Shown: in pieces, positions 9,024 to 17,806 of the stretch
How positions within the stretch are numbered: position 1 is the first letter of the stretch
Layout: each line of letters begins with the position of its first letter
Made by a program: the position numbers and the translations under genes
Notes under the pieces: generated by a model
Databases searched by the model: none
What the model was told of the DNA's origin: nothing
Seen by the model: the letters and a program-made list of their open reading frames with translations, nothing else
Assembly: GCA_034368805.1 (NCBI GenBank)
Contig: JAXMLJ010000044.1
Coordinates: 1 to 64,000, forward strand
Length of the DNA stretch: 64,000 nucleotides
Reading direction: 5' to 3'
From: UBA2272 sp034368805
Lineage (GTDB): Bacteria > Actinomycetota > Coriobacteriia > Anaerosomatales > Anaerosomataceae

Positions 9024-9712
9024 CAGTCGGACGCTCCCCTGAGGACGTATTCGCTGTAGATGGCCTCCCCGAGCACCAGGTCGACCGGCTGCGTGATCTT
9101 GATGTTGTTCGCCATGCCCGGAAGTATCCGTACCCGGCCCTGACCGTAATGATGGAGCAGGCTCGCGTCTTCAGTGAACACACGGCCTTCGGCACGCGCC
9201 GCCTCGTGCGCGGCCCGAAGCCGCGCCACATCGAACTTCTGGGGCAACTGCACGTTGACGAGCGACGACCGGTCGAGCGTCTGCTCCACGTACTCATGAC
9301 CGACGAGCACCGTGAACGGGATCGGCGAACCGTAGATGGCGTTCTCGGCCGGATCGTCGATGAGCGCCTGGAACTCCGCCGTCGTCACGAACGGCCGAAC
9401 CGCCTCGTGGATCACGACCGAGTCGTAGCCCTCGAAGTACGAGAGGCCGTTGTAGACGGACTCCTGGCGCGTCGCGCCGCCTACGACACACGTGAAGCGG
9501 TCGGCGAGGTTCCGGTGCGCGAGGAGCTCCTCGGTCAGCGACACGTGCTCGGGCGGACACACGATTATCCTGGTGATGTCAGGGAGATCCCGAACGCGGT
9601 CGAGCACGTGCGCGATGATCGGCTTACCTGCAAGCAGGATGAACTGCTTGGGCATCGGCTGGCCCATGCGCTCGCCGACTCCGCCGGCCAGTACCATCAA
9701 GCCGCGTCTCAT
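9023..9712 (-). CDS. IspD/TarI-family cytidylyltransferase (probable ribitol-5-phosphate)
   Basis: Nucleotidyltransferase of 229 residues that joins CTP to a sugar- or polyol-phosphate. Motifs: LAGGVGERMGQPMPKQF at the N-terminus, RQESVYNGL, and HEAVRPFV followed by the long specificity segment. Both IspD and TarI fit the fold. The context of an SDR and TagF-like polymerases in one operon favours TarI (CDP-ribitol synthesis) over isoprenoid synthesis. ATG at 9712 is the first gene of the minus-strand operon; the exporter operon starts divergently about 145 bases away. Confidence 0.8.
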   Translation of the reverse strand: MRRGLMVLAGGVGERMGQPMPKQFILLAGKPIIAHVLDRVRDLPDITRIIVCPPEHVSLTEELLAHRNLADRFTCVVGGATRQESVYNGLSYFEGYDSVVIHEAVRPFVTTAEFQALIDDPAENAIYGSPIPFTVLVGHEYVEQTLDRSSLVNVQLPQKFDVARLRAAHEAARAEGRVFTEDASLLHHYGQGRVRILPGMANNIKITQPVDLVLGEAIYSEYVLRGASD

Positions 9713-9793
9713 ACGCTCACTCCATCCGCCCGCTCTTCATGCCAGTACCTGCTCATCGCAGTCCCGGACGCCGCGACACGGTCCAAGGATGCC

Positions 9794-9799
9794 TACAAT
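9794..9799 (+). promoter_or_regulatory. Possible -10 box for the exporter operon
   Basis: TACAAT in the divergent gap. No good -35 box is seen 16-18 bases upstream, so support is weak. If real, it excludes the in-frame ATG at 9789. Confidence 0.3.
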
Positions 9800-9857
9800 A
9801 GTATCTGTTACCGTGAGTCTGTCGAATCAGGCGCCGGACGGGCGGCGCGACTGTTGC

Positions 9858-10691
9858 ATGGCGAATGGGGGTTCGGTGGGTGCTGCATGGCGGGGTCTTC
9901 GCGAGATCGCGGTAAGCAATGCGCGCAACGTCCGTCGAACGCTCGCGATGGCGCGCTTCGACCTTACCAAGCGTTACAGCGGCTCGTTACTCGGCGTAGG
10001 CTGGGCGGTCGTCAGGCCCGCGGTCTTCATCGCCGTCTACTGGTTCGCGATCTCGGTGGGGCTGCGCGGCGGCAAGCCGATCGAAGGCGTCCTGTACATC
10101 CTGTGGCTCATCCCGGGGATCGTCCCATGGTTCTTCCTGAACGACGCCCTCACCATCGGCGGCACGGCGATCCGAGATCACCGGCACCTCGTGACCAAGA
10201 TGGTGTTCCCCGTCTCGACCATTCCTGTGTTCACGGTGCTCGCACTGTTCTTCGCACACCTCATGCTGCTGATACCGTCGATCCTCATACTCGCGCTCGC
10301 CGGCCCCGGGTTCACCGTCCACACGCTCCAGCTGCTCTACTACATGTTCGCGACGCTCGTCTTCTCGTCGGTGGTCGCTATCCTCATCTCCACGCTTTCG
10401 GCCGTGAGCGCCGACGTCGGCCACATGGTGCGCTCGTTCACACGGGTGATGTTCTGGCTGACACCGATCATCTGGCCGTTCTCGAGCGTCCACGGCACGC
10501 TCAGGTGGGCGATCCTGGCCAATCCCCTTACGTACCTCATCGAAGGCTATCGGCACGCCCTGCTGCGGCCCGACTGGCTGTTCGGCAGCCTTCGCTACAC
10601 GGCGTACTTCTGGGGACTCACCGGCCTGCTCATGCTGGTCGCCGGCTACCTCTACCACCGCCTGCAGCCCGACTTCGCGGATGTGCTCTAG
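9858..10691 (+). CDS. ABC-2 type polysaccharide/teichoic acid exporter permease (TagG-like)
   Basis: Membrane subunit of about 277 residues with six predicted hydrophobic segments (for example VFIAVYWFAISV, GIVPWFFLND, LFFAHLMLLIPSILI). The amphipathic N-terminus ARFDLTKRYSGSLLGVGWAVVRP is typical of Wzm/TagG proteins. It should flip a lipid-linked wall polymer together with the next gene. The start is uncertain: ATG 9858, GTG 9876 and GTG 9813 are all in frame and none has a clear ribosome binding site. The stop is immediately followed by the ATG of the ATPase gene. Confidence 0.85.
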   Translation: MANGGSVGAAWRGLREIAVSNARNVRRTLAMARFDLTKRYSGSLLGVGWAVVRPAVFIAVYWFAISVGLRGGKPIEGVLYILWLIPGIVPWFFLNDALTIGGTAIRDHRHLVTKMVFPVSTIPVFTVLALFFAHLMLLIPSILILALAGPGFTVHTLQLLYYMFATLVFSSVVAILISTLSAVSADVGHMVRSFTRVMFWLTPIIWPFSSVHGTLRWAILANPLTYLIEGYRHALLRPDWLFGSLRYTAYFWGLTGLLMLVAGYLYHRLQPDFADVL

Positions 10692-11903
10692 ATGGCCGCC
10701 TCGCCGCGACACGCTATCCGCGTACGCAACCTGACGAAGTCGTACCGCATCTACGACTCCTCACTCGGTCGCGCACTCGATGCGTTCAGGCGCACGCCGA
10801 CGGGACGGGCGTTCACGGCACTTGACGACGTGACGCTCGACTTCCCGAAAGGTGAGGTCATCGCGATCGTCGGGAAGAACGGATCGGGCAAGTCGACGCT
10901 GCTCAAGATCATCACCGGCGTGACCTCGGCCACCAGCGGCACGGTCGAAGTGGACGGCCGCATCTCGGCCATGCTCGAGCTGACCTCCGGGTTCGATCCC
11001 GAGCTCACCGGCGTGGAGAACGTGTATCTGAAGGCAGTGTCGATGGGGATCGCGCGCGCCGAGATCGACCAGCGGATGGCCGCGATCATCGAGTTCGCGG
11101 ACATCGGCGAGCACATCACACAGCCCGTACGCACGTACTCGAGCGGCATGAAGTCCCGGCTCGGCTTTGCCGTGTCGGTCAACGTCGACCCCGACATCCT
11201 CATCGTGGATGAGGTGCTCGCCGTCGGCGACGACGTGTTCACGCTCAAGTGCATCGACGCGATGGAGGAGTTCCGGCGCCAGGGCAAGACGATCCTGTTC
11301 GTGAGCCACTCGCTGTTCACCATCAAAGCGTTCTGCACGCTCGGCGTGTGGATCGAGCGCGGCCGCATCATCGAGCAGGGCGAACTCGGACCGGTCGTCC
11401 TGGCCTACGAGGACTTCCTGCGTGCCGAGCGGGCGCGCACGAAACGAAAGCGGGCCGACAGCGAGGACTTCGACACGCCTCAGGAAAAGCGCGACATCAT
11501 CGAGGTGTCGGGCTTTGCGATGCGCAATGCCGCCGGCGACAAGGCGACCACGTTCGCCTACGGGGAGGACATCCTCTTCGAGTTCGACTACACGGTGAAG
11601 CGTCCGGTCGAGGCCCTGACGTTCTGCTACACGATCCGCAATGCGGAACAGCTCGAGGTGTACATGGCCGACAAACGCAATCCCGCCAACACGGTCGACT
11701 CCTCGCCGGGTACGCACCACCTGCGCGTTCGCCTCAAGTCGCCCAACCTTCTCGCAGGCGAGTACCTGCTGTCGGGCGAGTTGTGGAACAATGACGCGGG
11801 CTTCTACGTCGGCTACTCGAACAAGCGGCCGTTCCGCATCGAGCAGCAAGACTATCTCGGAACGGGGATCACCTATGTCGGTCATGAGTTCGCCAACGAG
11901 TAG
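10692..11903 (+). CDS. ABC exporter ATPase with C-terminal substrate-binding domain (TagH/Wzt-like)
   Basis: ATP-binding subunit of 403 residues for teichoic-acid or O-antigen-type export. Walker A is VGKNGSGKST near residue 57, the signature is TYSSGMKSRLGF and Walker B ILIVDEVLAVGD. Residues from about 240 form a charged linker and a beta-rich domain (VSGFAMRNAAGDKATTF ... LLAGEYLLSGELWNNDAG). This resembles the Wzt C-terminal carbohydrate-binding domain, which selects the finished polymer. The ATG directly abuts the permease stop codon. The downstream TagF-like gene probably starts inside its last 30 bases. Confidence 0.88.
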   Translation: MAASPRHAIRVRNLTKSYRIYDSSLGRALDAFRRTPTGRAFTALDDVTLDFPKGEVIAIVGKNGSGKSTLLKIITGVTSATSGTVEVDGRISAMLELTSGFDPELTGVENVYLKAVSMGIARAEIDQRMAAIIEFADIGEHITQPVRTYSSGMKSRLGFAVSVNVDPDILIVDEVLAVGDDVFTLKCIDAMEEFRRQGKTILFVSHSLFTIKAFCTLGVWIERGRIIEQGELGPVVLAYEDFLRAERARTKRKRADSEDFDTPQEKRDIIEVSGFAMRNAAGDKATTFAYGEDILFEFDYTVKRPVEALTFCYTIRNAEQLEVYMADKRNPANTVDSSPGTHHLRVRLKSPNLLAGEYLLSGELWNNDAGFYVGYSNKRPFRIEQQDYLGTGITYVGHEFANE

Positions 11904-13602
11904 CGATGCGGACGGGCATCGATTCGCGCCCGGCGGCGAGCCGATGCCCGGGCGCGAGACCGAAGCCGCGTTCGCACTCGTCGTCGACGCGCTGGAGTGG
12001 GAGCGCACCCGCCTCCGTCTGCACGGGACGCTCGTCGCCAACGGCTCCGGTGGCACACCGGACGCAGCGGCTCTCACGGGCTCGGACGTCTACTTGCAGG
12101 AAGCCCGCAGCGATCGGCGCGCACGAGTGGGGAGCGTGCGGGTCACGGGCGCACGCTTCACGCTGGATGTCGCCGTGTTCTTCGCGCTTGACGGCGACCC
12201 CCTCGTCACCGGGACGTGGCTCATCCGCATCGTGACCCCGGCAGGCGATGTGGCTCCGGTCCGCATGAGCCCGGACCTGACGATCCCCGCGTACGGCTAC
12301 GAGGGGATCCGCTCGGTCCGGGGCGGCCGCTATTGGCTGTTCCCGGTCGCCGAACGAGCCGGCGGCCGCTTCGCGCTCGCGGTCACGTACCGCAAGAACC
12401 GCACGGCGGGCGGGCAAGGCTCGCTCCTATCCCGCCTCGGCGCGAGGATCAGGCGACGTCTGCGGCGCACATGGGAGCTCCTCTTCAAGAGCGTGTACCG
12501 CATCTGCACGCGGGTGGTGAAGCGCACGGGCACGCGGATCCTGTTCACATCCGACTCGCGCGCGACGATTTCGGGCAACTTGCTCGATATCCGCGATCGC
12601 ATGCGCGAGCGCGGCTTCGAGGGCGAGTACACGTTCTGGTACCTGTTCAAGGAGAGCACCACCGCGCGTCGGCCGCTCGCGGACAAGCTCCGCCTCCCCT
12701 TCTACCTTGCCGCCGCCGACGTCATCCTCCTCGACGACTATCACCCGACCCTGTACAAGGTCGAGTTCCACCCCGACGTGTCGATCATCCAGCTCTGGCA
12801 CGCCTCGGGAGCGTTCAAGACGGTCGGCTACAGTCGGATCGGCAAGCCGGGCGGGCCGAATCCGTTCTCGCACGTGCACAAGAACTACACGCACGCGATA
12901 GTGAGCTCCCGGCACGACGTCCCGTTCTACGCCGAGGCGTTCGGCATCGATGAGAAGCGTGTCGTGCCGACGGGGATCCCGCGCATGGACGTGTTTTTCG
13001 ACGCCGCCTACCGGGAGCGTACCGCCGAGAGGATGCGGGAACAGCTGCCCCAGACACGCGGGCGCGAGGTCATCCTGTTCGCCCCGACGTTCCGGGGCAA
13101 GGGGCCGTCGGACGCCTACTACGACCATGACCGTCTCGACCTTCAGGCGCTCCATGACCTGGCCACCGAGCGCGACGCGATCGTCGTCTTCAAGATGCAC
13201 CCCTTCGTGATAGAACCGCTCGAGATCCCGGCCGAGCTGACGGACCGCCTGGTCGAGGCGAGCGCCATCCGCGAGGTCAACGACCTGCTGTTCATCGCCG
13301 ACCTCGTGATCACCGACTACTCCTCACTGGTCTTCGAGTACTGCACACTCGGCCGACCGATGCTCTTTTTCGCCTACGACCTCGAGGACTACATCAGCAC
13401 CCGGGACTTCTACGAGGGCTACGAGGAGTTCGTGCCCGGCAGGATCGTGAGGACCTTCGGCGAGATGCTCGACGCCATCCGGGCACAGGATTTCGAAGCC
13501 GAGAGAGTGGCCGCGTTCGCCGAGCGCCACCTGGAGCACCACGATGGACACGCGACCGACCGCATCATCGACGATCTCGTCTTGGGACGTGCCGGCAGGT
13601 GA
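11875..13602 (+). CDS. TagF/TarL-like polyol-phosphate polymerase 2 with N-terminal beta-module
   Basis: Two-domain protein of about 575 residues. Residues 1-130 form a beta-rich module (FTLDVAVFFALDGDPLVTGT, then WLIRIVTPAGD). It resembles the two C-terminal repeats of the glycosyltransferase at 14766-16688. From about residue 215 it is a CDP-polyol phosphotransferase: TSDSRATISGNLLDI, WHASGAFKTVGYSR (first catalytic His), KMHPFV (second His), TDYSSLVFEY. It should extend the wall polymer exported by the preceding ABC pair. The start is uncertain: ATG 11875, ATG 11884 and ATG 11942 are in frame; the first two overlap the ATPase gene. It overlaps the next gene by four bases (GTGA). Confidence 0.85.
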   Translation: MSVMSSPTSSDADGHRFAPGGEPMPGRETEAAFALVVDALEWERTRLRLHGTLVANGSGGTPDAAALTGSDVYLQEARSDRRARVGSVRVTGARFTLDVAVFFALDGDPLVTGTWLIRIVTPAGDVAPVRMSPDLTIPAYGYEGIRSVRGGRYWLFPVAERAGGRFALAVTYRKNRTAGGQGSLLSRLGARIRRRLRRTWELLFKSVYRICTRVVKRTGTRILFTSDSRATISGNLLDIRDRMRERGFEGEYTFWYLFKESTTARRPLADKLRLPFYLAAADVILLDDYHPTLYKVEFHPDVSIIQLWHASGAFKTVGYSRIGKPGGPNPFSHVHKNYTHAIVSSRHDVPFYAEAFGIDEKRVVPTGIPRMDVFFDAAYRERTAERMREQLPQTRGREVILFAPTFRGKGPSDAYYDHDRLDLQALHDLATERDAIVVFKMHPFVIEPLEIPAELTDRLVEASAIREVNDLLFIADLVITDYSSLVFEYCTLGRPMLFFAYDLEDYISTRDFYEGYEEFVPGRIVRTFGEMLDAIRAQDFEAERVAAFAERHLEHHDGHATDRIIDDLVLGRAGR

Positions 13603-14756
13603 TCGTCTTTCTCAGGAAGTGGGTGCTGCGGCTCGCGTGGCTTGCGTTCAGACCCCTGCCGGTCCGGGACCGCGTGGTGTTCGCGTCCAACCACGCCGAA
13701 CGCCTCCGCGGCAACCTCAAGTGGGTACACGACGAGTTGCTCCGCCAAGCCCCCGGCACCGATGCCATCTTGCTGCTCCATCGCTCGGTCGGCACGCTGG
13801 CAGGCAAGCTCGCAACACTCGCCGCCGCACTACGTGCCGAGTACTACCTCGCCACGTCGCGGGTCTTCATTGTGGACGACTACTACTTCCCGCTCTATCC
13901 GGTCCGCCCAAAGCCAGACACGACGATAGTGCAGACGTGGCACGCCTCGGGCGCGTTCAAGAAGGTCGGGTACAGCGTGGCGGGCAAGACGTTCGGCGCA
14001 AGCGCGTCGCTGCTTCGGCAGGTCAGGATCCACGCCAACTACACGCACTGCCTGGTCGCCTCCACGAACGCCATCCCGCACTACGCAGAGGCCTTCGGAC
14101 AGCCCGAGGAGCGGTTCTTCGTGACCGGGATACCACGGACCGACCTGTTCTTCGACCCCGCCCGCCGCGTCCACGCCCCTCGCCGCGTGCGGGAGCGCTA
14201 CCGGCTTCCGGAAGGCAAGACCATCGTGCTGTACGCGCCGACCTTCAGGGGCGACACCGTCCATGAGGCTCGCTATCACGATGCGCTCGACCTTGAGCTG
14301 CTCGCCGGCACATGCGGCGCGGACTGCGTCTGGCTGCTGAGGCTGCACCCGTTCGTGGCCACCTCGGCGGTCATACCCGAGCATCTCCGGGATTTCGTCG
14401 TCGATGTGTCGGATCACCCCGACATCAACGAGCTCATGCTCGCGAGTGACGTGCTTGTCACCGACTACTCGAGCGCGATCTTCGAGTTCTCCTTGCTCGA
14501 GCGGCCGATGCTGTTCTTCGCTCCCGACTACGAGGCGTACGAACGCGAGCGCGGCTTCTACTTCGACTACGCCTCGGACGTACCCGGGCCGCTCTTCACC
14601 ACGACCGCCGGACTCGCCGAACACATCGCCGCCGGACGGTTCGACCTCGGACGGGTCCGTGCGTTCCGCGAGCGGTGGTTCGATATGGCCGACGGACATG
14701 CGAGCGAACGGGTCGTGCGCGACATCGTGCTCCCCGGACTGCGCCCGCGCGGCTAA
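13599..14756 (+). CDS. TagF/TarL-like polyol-phosphate polymerase 3
   Basis: Transferase of 385 residues that starts with GTG at 13599, overlapping the previous stop (GTGA), so the two are probably co-translated. It lacks the N-terminal beta-module. Family motifs: RDRVVFASNHAERLRGNL, WHASGAFKKVGYS, RLHPFVATS and TDYSSAIFEFSLLE, then the usual MLFFAPDYEAYERERGF segment. A hydrophobic amphipathic N-terminus (FLRKWVLRLAWLAFRPL) suggests membrane association. Together with polymerase 2 it may act as primer/polymerase in the TarF/TarL sense; which is which cannot be decided. It converges on the glycosyltransferase gene with a 9-base gap. Confidence 0.88.
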   Translation: MIVFLRKWVLRLAWLAFRPLPVRDRVVFASNHAERLRGNLKWVHDELLRQAPGTDAILLLHRSVGTLAGKLATLAAALRAEYYLATSRVFIVDDYYFPLYPVRPKPDTTIVQTWHASGAFKKVGYSVAGKTFGASASLLRQVRIHANYTHCLVASTNAIPHYAEAFGQPEERFFVTGIPRTDLFFDPARRVHAPRRVRERYRLPEGKTIVLYAPTFRGDTVHEARYHDALDLELLAGTCGADCVWLLRLHPFVATSAVIPEHLRDFVVDVSDHPDINELMLASDVLVTDYSSAIFEFSLLERPMLFFAPDYEAYERERGFYFDYASDVPGPLFTTTAGLAEHIAAGRFDLGRVRAFRERWFDMADGHASERVVRDIVLPGLRPRG

Positions 14757-14765
14757 CCGACGCCG

Positions 14766-16688
14766 TCAGGCACGACCAACTGTGATGGCGACACCGTCCC
14801 GGTCGGCTCGCAACCCGACCGGCACCTTCCGAAGCCCCCGACGCATGGTGGCCGAGCCAGCCTCCACCCCGGCCGATGCGACCCCCTGCCTGAGCCCCGG
14901 TGCCTCGACCCTGACCGCAAGCGTCCAGAGACCGTCGCCGAGCGGCCGACCTGCTGCAACCGTCTTGAGGGGGACTCCGAGGGAGAAGCCACGGGGCGCG
15001 TCCGACTCGCCGCCTCGCACGACGTGCGTGGTGCCGTCAGCGGCCATCAGCACGGCGCGGACGGCATCGGCAGGCACACCGCCGACGTTCCAGGACCCGA
15101 TGATGTCGAGCGTCGCATCGGCTCCCTCCCGCCACGCGATGCGCTCGAGCGACAGTGCGAGCGGCACCCGGCGGGAGACGCCTCCGATATCGAACGTGAG
15201 GTTGTCGTGCGGATCGGTGAAGTACGGCATGACGACGGTCTCGGCACCGGGCGGCGCCAGGTAGCCGGGACGCAGCGAGCCGTCCACACTCCCGACCCGG
15301 TGCCTGCCGATGCGGGCGCGCTTCTCGATGCCGCGGAGTTCGAGCTGCACGAACAGGTCCCAGAGTCCGCGGCCGATCGGTTGCCCGTCGGCAACGGTCG
15401 TCAGATCGATCCGCCCCGAGAAGCCGGCGTCGTCGCCAGTGCCCGAGAGGGGCGCGACGAACTCCCGGCGTGTCGCACGATCGCGCAGGACCAGACACGC
15501 CTGCGCGCTCTCGTCGCCGAGCATGCCGAAGCGGGCCCGGAGCGTGACACCGATCCGGTTGCCATCGATGACGACAGCCTCGAGCCGGTGCTCGATCGGC
15601 AGACGATCGGTGGTGTCGAAGCATGTGTCCGGGATGCCGGCAACCGGATCCCGAAAGAACGGATACGCACGGTAGGCGCGGTCGTCATCGAGAACGGTCT
15701 CGGGCTCGCCTCCCTCGGCCACCCACCGGTAGACCTCGGAGAGCTCGGCGATCCGACCCTCCCGTATGAGGTACAGGTACAGGCGGTGCAGCGGCTGCAC
15801 GCGACGCTCAAGCGCGGGCGTGTACCAGCGCTCGATCCACGAACGGATCAGACGCACGGCCTCATCGCGGCGCACCGGGTCGGCCTCGGCAACAAGGGGA
15901 GGCACCACGGTATCGACCACTTCGACCGCGAAGTGACGGTGCATGAGTTGGTCGCGACGTTCGCCCGGCTCCACCCGCTCGTCGACGAGCTCGAACATGG
16001 CCCCGGCGATCGCCAGACGCTCGGGCAGGCCGGTCCGTGTGAGGGTGATGTTCTGTCCGTCATCGCGCCACGTGAGATAGATGCAGTCGTAGTCGGCCAG
16101 GATAGAGATGCCCGAGGCCGCCAGATACGCCGCACCCACGAACGGCATATCCTCGCCCTGCGGGAAACGCGTCTTGAAGCGAAGGCCGAGCCGCTCGACG
16201 AGCTCGCGCCGGAAGAGCTTCTGCGGTCCGAGGGTCCACCAGACACGCGAGTCGAACACGTCGGTCCTCTGACGCGTGTGTGTGAACATCGAGCGTGGCG
16301 CCGGCCGGCCGCCGCCACCGACGATGCGACCGAGCACGACGTCGGTGCCGTTGGCATCCGCCATCGCGACCATGCGCTCGAGCGCCTCGGCGCCGAGATA
16401 GTCGTCCGCATCGTGGAACAAGACGAACCGCCCGCCCGCCCGGTCGAGCGCGACGTTGCGGGGACCGGCGGGCGTGCCGGAGTTCTCCTGGTGGATGACG
16501 GTCATGTTCGAAACGGAGGCGGCCAGCCGGTCGAGCTCGTCGCCCGTGCCATCGGTCGACCCATCGTCCACCGCGATAATCTCGATGCGTTCCGGCTCGA
16601 GCGACTGCTCGAAGACAGAGGTGACGCACCGGGTCACGTACGGCATCGCGTTGTAGGCCGCGATGATGACGGTGACATCCGGCGTCAC
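14766..16688 (-). CDS. Family 2 glycosyltransferase, TarS-like, with tandem C-terminal beta-repeats
   Basis: Protein of 640 residues. The N-terminal GT-A domain shows VTVIIAAYNAMPYV, VDDGSTDGT, HDADDYLG (DXD-type) and QGEDMPF. This layout is seen in enzymes that add GlcNAc to poly(ribitol phosphate). The C-terminal half holds two related beta-modules, one near FSGRIDLTTVADGQPIGRGL and one near FSLGVPLKTVAAGRPLGDGL, each followed by W and a beta-strand. TarS-type enzymes carry C-terminal Ig-like domains used for trimerisation. GTG at 16688 is preceded by GGGAGGT at good spacing and lies 4 bases after the carbamate kinase stop. The proposed role is sugar decoration of the polymer made by the neighbours. 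Confidence 0.82.
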   Translation of the reverse strand: MTPDVTVIIAAYNAMPYVTRCVTSVFEQSLEPERIEIIAVDDGSTDGTGDELDRLAASVSNMTVIHQENSGTPAGPRNVALDRAGGRFVLFHDADDYLGAEALERMVAMADANGTDVVLGRIVGGGGRPAPRSMFTHTRQRTDVFDSRVWWTLGPQKLFRRELVERLGLRFKTRFPQGEDMPFVGAAYLAASGISILADYDCIYLTWRDDGQNITLTRTGLPERLAIAGAMFELVDERVEPGERRDQLMHRHFAVEVVDTVVPPLVAEADPVRRDEAVRLIRSWIERWYTPALERRVQPLHRLYLYLIREGRIAELSEVYRWVAEGGEPETVLDDDRAYRAYPFFRDPVAGIPDTCFDTTDRLPIEHRLEAVVIDGNRIGVTLRARFGMLGDESAQACLVLRDRATRREFVAPLSGTGDDAGFSGRIDLTTVADGQPIGRGLWDLFVQLELRGIEKRARIGRHRVGSVDGSLRPGYLAPPGAETVVMPYFTDPHDNLTFDIGGVSRRVPLALSLERIAWREGADATLDIIGSWNVGGVPADAVRAVLMAADGTTHVVRGGESDAPRGFSLGVPLKTVAAGRPLGDGLWTLAVRVEAPGLRQGVASAGVEAGSATMRRGLRKVPVGLRADRDGVAITVGRA

Positions 16689-16692
16689 GCCG

Positions 16693-17637
16693 TCACACCT
16701 CCCGCTCCGCCGGCACCTCACGTACGACGTTCGTGCCTGCGTCACCCGCCACGATCGCGGCGATGTCTTCAAGCCTGCCGATGGCCGCGCGGTTGCCGGT
16801 GGCCTCGACGAACCGCGTCGCGGCCTCGACCTTCGGCCCCATCGAGCCCGCCGCGAACTCGTGGGACGCCAGCTGGTCGGGGGTCACCCACCCGAGGAGC
16901 CGCTCGTTCGGAGTCCCCCATCCCGCGTAGACGCCCTCGGCGTCGGTAAGCATGATGAACAGACCCGCGCCGAGCTTGCGTGCGAGCAGCTCACTCGCAA
17001 GGTCTTTGTCGATCACAGCTTCGACACCGATGAGCGTGCGACGTTCGGGGTCCGCATACGCGGTTGGAATGCCGCCGCCACCCGTGCAGATCACGATCGC
17101 CCCGCGCTCGATAAGCCATCTGATCGGCTCGATCTCAAAGATCTGGTGCGGCTCGGGCGACGCCACGACGCGCCGCCACATCGCTCCGTCGAGGCGGAAC
17201 ACCCACCCACGCTCGGCAGCCAACAGATCGGCGTCGGCCTTGGCGTAACCCGGCCCGACGAACTTGGTCGGATCACCGAACGCGGGGTCGGCGGGGTCGA
17301 CCTCGACCATCGTCAGGATCGTGGCGATACGCTTCTCGGCCGGCACGAAATTGCCGAGTTCCTGCTCCAGCATGTAGGCGATCATGCCCTGTGTCTGGGC
17401 GCCGAGGACGTCGAGCGGGAACGGCTCGGCGTCGAGGTACGCGGCTGCCTGGAGCGCGAGCAACCCCACCTGCGGCCCGTTGCCGTGCGCGAGCACGAGA
17501 TCGTACTCGGCAGACAGCGGCGCGAGGGCGCGCGCGGCTACGCGGATGTTGGCGCGCTGCGCCTCGGCGGTCATCGGATCGGTGCGCTTGAGCAAGGCGT
17601 TACCGCCGAGGGCCACTACGATGGTCTGCCTGGTCAC
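16693..17637 (-). CDS. arcC: Carbamate kinase
   Basis: Converts carbamoyl phosphate and ADP to carbamate and ATP, the energy-yielding last step of the arginine deiminase pathway. The 314 residues match the family length. Motifs: VVALGGNALL at the N-terminus, AHGNGPQVG, TGGGGIPTAY and the nucleotide-binding LTDAEGVYAGWGTP followed by GSMGPKVEAA. GTG at 17637 was chosen because AAGGAG lies nine bases upstream; TTG at 17658 is an alternative. It is followed after 4 bases by the glycosyltransferase gene, so the two may share a transcript although their roles are unrelated. arcA lies 5 kb away and argF was not found. Confidence 0.93.
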   Translation of the reverse strand: MTRQTIVVALGGNALLKRTDPMTAEAQRANIRVAARALAPLSAEYDLVLAHGNGPQVGLLALQAAAYLDAEPFPLDVLGAQTQGMIAYMLEQELGNFVPAEKRIATILTMVEVDPADPAFGDPTKFVGPGYAKADADLLAAERGWVFRLDGAMWRRVVASPEPHQIFEIEPIRWLIERGAIVICTGGGGIPTAYADPERRTLIGVEAVIDKDLASELLARKLGAGLFIMLTDAEGVYAGWGTPNERLLGWVTPDQLASHEFAAGSMGPKVEAATRFVEATGNRAAIGRLEDIAAIVAGDAGTNVVREVPAEREV

Positions 17638-17806
17638 GTCGTCGGTCTCCTTTGCCAACGGGGACGATGCGCCCGGGGCGACGCCTCCCGCCCGCCGATT
17701 ATCACATCTGCGCCGATCCTATGCATCGTCCGTGCCGGGGGGCTGTGGCATACTAGGTGCTCACGTACGCCCGACCAGGTGCCCCACCGAGCCGATAGGA
17801 GACTCG

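Noticed and set aside
9149..10825. A 558-codon plus-strand frame across the TarI-like and exporter genes
   Set aside because: It crosses three recognised genes, is Arg/His-rich and shows no family motif. It is a shadow frame.
15024..16949. A 641-codon open frame on the plus strand opposite the glycosyltransferase and carbamate kinase genes
   Set aside because: It is antisense to two clearly conserved genes, has an Arg/His/Asp-biased composition and no domain. Long antisense frames are common in G+C-rich DNA.
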